Assembly: GCF_029962835.1 (NCBI RefSeq)
Contig: NC_080578.1
Coordinates: 105,329,759 to 105,393,758 of the forward strand
DNA length: 64,000 nt
Source of the DNA: Magnolia sinica
Taxonomy: Eukaryota > Streptophyta > Magnoliopsida > Magnoliales > Magnoliaceae
Reading direction: 5' to 3'
Part shown: positions 59,186-64,000 of the stretch, piece after piece
Layout of the letters: each line of letters begins with the position of its first letter
Numbering within the stretch: the first letter of the stretch is position 1
The notes under the pieces: generated by a model
The model's database searches: none
What the model was told of the DNA's origin: nothing
Seen by the model: only the letters and a program-made list of their open reading frames with translations
Program-made: the position numbers and the translations under genes

Positions 59186-59891
59186 ACATGTTTTACTTAA
59201 TACAATGTTTTTTCCAAAGGAAGAATTTTATCCCCAACTTGGAATCTTGCTGGACTATTGTTAAGTTGGTAATTCTTCTGTCATTAGCATAGAACGTCAC
59301 TAGAAAGCACATCCCAAGGTTCGATGGACAAGTTTTGTCTGGTGAAATGGCACATTCCAAGCACTCGTTGACCTCTTAGATGTCCATTTATTGCAAACTA
59401 AGTATAGCTCAGTAGCCAACATGTTAGCCTAGTTCAGGATCTGAACAAAACGGCAATGCAAGTTCTGTAAAAGACTTTGAGAAAACCATGATCATCTATT
59501 CCTAGGCTGTGATTACAGCATATGCCAGATCTATCTGGTTGTCCATACACAAATTATGTTGCCTAGCAACACTGTTAGCAAGCTATATCTTGCCTTGGTA
59601 TCCTAGTAACACTATGCACTTGCTTCCAATTATTCTATTCGGTTCATCTGGAATGAGCTAAATGATTGGACTTTCATCAATAAATCTAAGCTGAAGAGCA
59701 ATCTCCTTGCTGCTATTGTTCTCAGATCTCAATGCCTAGTCGAAATGTACTTTTCTTCAAATCAGAGCTGATAATAGGCAGAAAATGTTCAAAATTTTAA
59801 CAATTAGGGCATTGATGGCTCATTTTGTCATCGGTCTTGCAAGAATAATGGCCATTATGAAACGTCGTTTGATGTTAAAGCTAGGCAGTGA
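59186..59891. other. Intergenic, no feature recognised
   Basis: AT-rich, with no gene or terminal repeat assignable. The last eight bases (GGCAGTGA, 59884-59891) are the left target duplication of the next element. Confidence 0.4.
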
Positions 59892-60652
59892 TAGTGTTCG
59901 AAATATCGGTATCGTGTTACGTATCGCATTCTTGGGATATGGATACATATCGGTTATCGCATGGGATATATCGGTTGTATCGTGTAATGTATCTTTGTTG
60001 TTGGAAACATGGGGAAACATTGGGAAATTGGTTGAATTTTTCAATGAAACCTCGGTGATTGTTAAAAAAGACATCAATATACACTTATAAATCAAAACAT
60101 CACAAAAAACAAGTACACATAATAGGTTTTCTTTGTATGGGGTCCTAATCTATGCGTTGTCTAATTGAATTGATGCAAGTATATTCAATATCTATTCATA
60201 TAATTTATAAATCTAAGAAGACGTGTGAAAACACAAGCAATACATTCAAAAGCAAAAGAAGAATCACTAGATTAGGTTACAAACATTTTTAATGTGATGT
60301 TTGAACACAGATTGTAGACGATTTACTAGAAATTGGAAAATTTTGATTTTATATATATATATATATATAATTTTTTTTTCAAATTTTCACAACTCAGCCC
60401 ATCTCCTCCAAATCTCAAAATCAAAGCTCCCAATCCATGATTTTTCATGCTCTGCATGAAAAATCATGAATTTGTAACAATTTGACACTAATTTAACATG
60501 AATTACATAAAATAAGAGCATCGAAATTCGAAAATGCTCACTAGATAATATGTGAGATATATTGCACTACTTGTGCATTTCGTATCGCATTGGTGGGATA
60601 CAAGATATATCGTGGGATATATCGGCCAATATCGTCGATATTTAAAACAATG
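59892..60652. mobile_element. Nonautonomous hAT element (0.76 kb), copy 2
   Basis: Same family as 2671-3402 and alignable end to end. The left end is TAGTGTTCGAAATATCGG; read inward from the right it is CATTGTTTTAAATATCG. The flanks are GGCAGTGA (59884-59891) and GGTAGTGA (60653-60660), an 8-bp target duplication with one change. An (AT)n run lies near 60351-60370. Confidence 0.85.
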
Positions 60653-62037
60653 GGTAGTGATTGGTTAGTCCGGACGCATGATGGTGTAGCAGGTGACAAT
60701 GAGAGGAGAGGAGAAAGAAGGATAAGAGGAGGAGAGAGTGCATGAGAGAGATGGAGGAGAGGAGACGGACGTGAGAGTTTGGGTTCACATCCTCTCCCTC
60801 TCTTTTATTAAATAAAAAATTAGATAACTGGATTGGGCTTGGGTCCACAATGAGAGGCCCATTACACAAATGAACTGACGCATTTATTCTCTAACATCCA
60901 TCATGGGCCAAACCTCCATTTGGCCGGATTAAGATAAATGCCAATGACTCTGTAAGTCCTTCAGAATCTGGTTATGGAAGAGTTTTCAGGGACTAGTGCC
61001 AAGGCTATTTGTGCTTTATCTGCAAAATCTTCTTCAAGAATATTTTTGTATTTAGAGCTTCTAATGATTCAATCGAAAAAAAATGCTGAAGATTGGATGG
61101 ATGGGTTGGATCTTCCAGTCAAGGTTTTGAAGGGGCCGATTTTGGATAATGGAACCACTTGCCTTGCTTCTACAAACTGAAAACCTAAGCAGATATTTAC
61201 ATACAATCTTCTTTTTGGGCATTGAATCGGTATGCTTTTGTACTACTTGAATTCCCAAAACGGAGAAAATGGGTGTGCGACTTAATCAAGATTGGCTTAG
61301 ATTTTTGTTCTCTTTCTCTTTTATTTGCTTTCTGCTTATGTACTTATGTTTTGTTTTATGTATTTATTGGATCGGAGATGCAGGATTTAAGAGCGTTGGA
61401 TGGACGTTCCATTCGTGTCGTTTGCTAGGAAGACTCACATTCCTGACACATATGCAATCCGACATTTCCAAATAGTTGGTACCCCAAAAAGTGTCAGCCG
61501 CAGGTTATATCATTTATCTTCGGGTATATTCTTTCTTCTTTCCTTTCATGGTTTGTTTTGGTCAAAATCCTCAGTGGAGTGCAAGATATTGAAATACAGA
61601 TAGCACGTTTCATAACGACCAGGATCTGAATTTTTTTTGAGCTGCTGTGGCTGATATAATGCTCATTCATTATTTTAAGGGATTTTTATGTATGAGGTTT
61701 GGTCGAATACATCTAGATGTATTGCAATACAGACGTCAGGACTTTAGTCGTTGAATCTGGGTCATTTTCCAATGATCCATTTATATGATGGGTCTTACTT
61801 TGTATGGTGGAAAGTCAACAAATAAAAGCTCTCAATTAGATTATTTCAACCCTTATAATTTAGCTCTCATGCTTTGAACATTAATGATCATCATATTCTT
61901 TCATAGTCAATGGGTTGAAATATTCCATCTGAGATTTTTTTTTTTTTTGGGCATTCCCCATCCAAAGGGAGCCCTATCAAATAAATGGTTTGTGTCATTC
62001 TAAAAGGCCCAAATCCAACAGCTAGAGTCCTCATTTG
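60653..62037. other. Unassigned sequence with possible gene or LINE scraps
   Basis: 60925-60995 reads KINANDSVSPSESGYGRVFR, loosely like the RNase H tail of plant L1-type LINEs. 61400-61500 reads DVPFVSFARKTHIPDTYAIR in one frame, unrecognised. Neither is strong enough to call. Confidence 0.25.
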
Positions 62038-62180
62038 TCGTCATCATCATCATCTAAGCCTTATCCCAGCTAATTGGGCTTGGCTACATGACTACTTTCT
62101 TGCCATTCCACTCTATCAAGGGCCATAACTTCAGTTAGACCATAGGTCATCAAATCTTTTCTTACAACCTCCACCCACGT
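62038..62180 (-). mobile_element. RTE-type LINE, 3' terminal fragment
   Basis: TCATCATCATCATCTAAGCC at about 62040 starts a stretch matching 703-840, the 3' end and tail of the same LINE family. Strongly 5'-truncated. 62181-62700 holds nothing recognisable. Confidence 0.7.
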
Positions 62181-62699
62181 CCCGATGTTTCCCATTGTTA
62201 TATGTTGAGATGCATTCGAGCAAACCTCTTTATGTATTTGCTAGGTATACATGTAACTGCTCAAATCAAACAGTCCAAATTTCAGCTCTGTTGGTGGATA
62301 TCATTAGTGGTTAAAATGAAACAACTCAACGGTCCAGATTTAATAAATGAAATGTCCACAAGTTAGAGGTTAGGATCTTTCAATCAAATTTATTTTTGGG
62401 ATGATTTCCTATCTCGATCAGATCCCATGATTTGGATGTTTTAAATTAGGTTAGATGCATGCGACATGAACGGTTGCATAATGCAAGCAGCCCCATAGGC
62501 AAGGGAAAGTCCGTCACACCAAACATATTTTCGAAAAAGCGTTAGCTATAAGCTTATGAACTATTGTAATATGCCATAGTATGAAATAGCTCCCATCTAT
62601 AATTTAGACTCTGCATGTCATTTCAAACGATTCAAAAAGTTGTGGCCAAAGTTTGACTCTGCTCACCAACCCGATGCAACTCTCCTCCATCCGGGCTTG

Positions 62700-63030
62700 A
62701 GATTGGCAATGAGAGTGCAAAACTCCCACCCATGGTTTGCCGTAAAGGCCATTGTGGGGCCGTAAAGGCCTTTATGTAAAGGTAATAGCGGCAACCGTTA
62801 TATGTTATGGGGTCGTAAAAGCTGTAATGGCCGTAAAAAAACCCTGTAAAGCCTGTTACGGCCCCCATAAAGCATGTAATGGTCCATTATAGGGCCAATA
62901 TAGGTTTTTTAGATTTTTTAAAGATTAAAAAAGAGACTGTAATAGGCTAATAGCGTTATGGCCTCCGTAACGACTGTTACACCATGTATCGCAAAGGTAA
63001 CGGTGGTGGCCGTCATGGTCACTGTTACTG
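62700..63030. repeat. GTAACGGCC/GGCCGTAA-rich repeat, probable DNA-element part
   Basis: Words such as CCGTAAAGGCC, TGTTACGGCC, GGCCTCCGTAACG and GTTACGGAAG recur in both orientations, resembling a nonautonomous element with subterminal repeats. Ends and target duplication were not resolved. Confidence 0.45.
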
Positions 63031-63054
63031 TTACGGAAGACCTTGCTCCCACTG

Positions 63055-63320
63055 CTGGAGATGGCGGTCAATTTTGTATGAGAAAGTTGTTCAACAAGAC
63101 TGTAATATTGAAAAAAATGTTAGAAGACTTGAGGAAATGTACTGTGGTACCTATTTACAAGGACGAAGGAGACATACGTAGCTGCACTAACTATTGTGGA
63201 ATTAAACTTATTGAAAATTTTTTCTTCTTATTTTTATTTATTTATTTATTTTTTATTTTAAGTTTAAACTTATTGGGTAATGCTACAAAATTTTTGGGAG
63301 AAATGTATGTTCTATCGAGC
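63055..63320 (+). mobile_element. RTE-type LINE fragment, reverse transcriptase N-terminal part
   Basis: The frame reads KLFNKTVILKKMLEDLRKC, then TVVPIYKDEGDIRSCTNYCG and IKLI. This matches the KLFNKIMxTxKMPxEWRxSTLVPIYKNKGDIQSCTNYRGIKL block of plant RTE LINEs. After a 52-bp insertion, NATKFLGE continues the SHTMKLWE region. A dead fragment. Confidence 0.8.
63204..63275. repeat. 52-bp T-rich insertion with 11-bp target duplication in the LINE
   Basis: TAAACTTATTG occurs at 63203-63213 and 63265-63275, flanking a T-rich stretch of 51-52 bases. The LINE protein match resumes after the second copy. Confidence 0.75.
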
Positions 63321-64000
63321 TGATGATATGATTACTAGGAAACTAACAAAAATGCCACCTTATGTACCTTTTGAATTTATGGGATTACTGGCAACTCAAA
63401 TGTGGACGATGCTCATATGGTTGGGTTATTCATGGGCCGGGCTCAAATTGGATCTCGATGTTCCTGACTACGTATACCTTGGCCTACTTAAGGGGTCTTA
63501 GAACCATATTTGAGGTCCTGGATCCAGATTTGACTGGGTTCAGTTACCCATTGGGTCTTCAGACCTTTGCTCTGGGTTATAGCCAATTTGAATAAGAGCA
63601 CTTAGAGGGTTGGACCCATTGGATGAACAAATTAATTGCACACACACACACATGTGCCATGTCGATACATGGGTGGCATGTACATGGGTCTCTTGGACAT
63701 GTATGTGGGCTTAGGTCTGAACCCAACTCGATTTTTAATTAGGACCAACTGACCAAGTTGGTGGACCTGCCTATTTAAATTAGGCCAGGAACCTCGGGTG
63801 TCCATGGATTTGGGTACTTGTTGATAGCCTTGTTGCTGGGGAATCCTTGGAGATCTAGTGTAGAGGGGATCATTCATCACATAATTTAATGTGGGATCTT
63901 TGCCTATTGAGGTTTTACTGGGATTGGAGACTGTAATCAGACAAAATTTGAAGTGAGGAAGTCTGGGTTGTATATGACTAAAGTCACTCTTGGCTCTATA
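63321..64000. other. Intergenic, no gene recognised
   Basis: A (CA)n run at 63639-63652. Nothing else was assigned up to the window edge. Confidence 0.4.

Noticed and set aside
60925-61180. L1-type LINE RNase H tail
   Set aside because: The resemblance is limited to a short Gly-Tyr-Gly-x-x-Phe-Arg stretch with no further support.
62958-63323. A 121-codon frame taken as a host gene
   Set aside because: Its middle is LINE reverse transcriptase and its start lies in a GTAACGG-rich repeat.

Overview
The window is plant nuclear DNA. It has AT-rich sequence, GT-AG introns up to about 1.9 kb, one intron-rich chaperone gene, one intronless pentatricopeptide-repeat (PPR) gene, and a dense mix of LTR-retrotransposon, LINE, hAT, PIF/Harbinger and CACTA relics. 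A foldback repeat built on a GTGGGGCCCACCATGATGTATG-like core occurs at least seven times. I associate that repeat with magnoliid genomes (Magnoliaceae, Lauraceae), so a magnoliid tree is my best guess, but this is recollection and not a database result.

Layout. 1-6581 holds the last eight exons of an ER HSP70-17/GRP170-type chaperone ending in HDEL; its introns carry an RTE-type LINE relic and a 732-bp nonautonomous hAT. 7857-18828 looks like one 10.97-kb CACTA transposon with a matching AGA target duplication. It carries exon pieces of several unrelated host genes (receptor kinase, PP2C, kinesin-13, ERECTA-like LRR kinase and unidentified ones), all on the + strand with introns kept. 19.2-22.5 kb is a decayed Ty3/Gypsy element, 23088-24414 a complete-looking nonautonomous hAT, and 24.8-25.65 kb a Copia relic.

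26639-28864 (minus) is the one intact host gene, an E/E+ class PPR protein of 741 aa. About 7 kb away and in opposite orientation, 35771-37274 holds a broken copy of its promoter and first 465 codons. Between them lies an intronless SEC13 pseudogene in which one beta-propeller segment has been amplified in tandem with alternating long and short units, interrupted by a Harbinger MITE.

42.54-48.18 kb looks like a second gene-carrying CACTA. It has three consecutive glycerate kinase exons (minus), a DHHA1-type exon (minus), an exon of the bifunctional 6-phosphofructo-2-kinase/fructose-2,6-bisphosphatase gene (plus) and one unidentified exon; a Harbinger element that itself contains the foldback repeat sits in a glycerate kinase intron. 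52.2-53.1 kb is a third CACTA-type terminus beside another exon-like fragment. 53138-59185 holds two different partial Copia elements placed head to tail. The rest is a second copy of the 0.75-kb hAT, LINE fragments and unassigned sequence.

Only two host genes look functional (the chaperone, cut by the window edge, and the PPR gene). The main interest is repeated capture and shuffling of host exons by CACTA elements. No tRNA, rRNA or CRISPR was seen.
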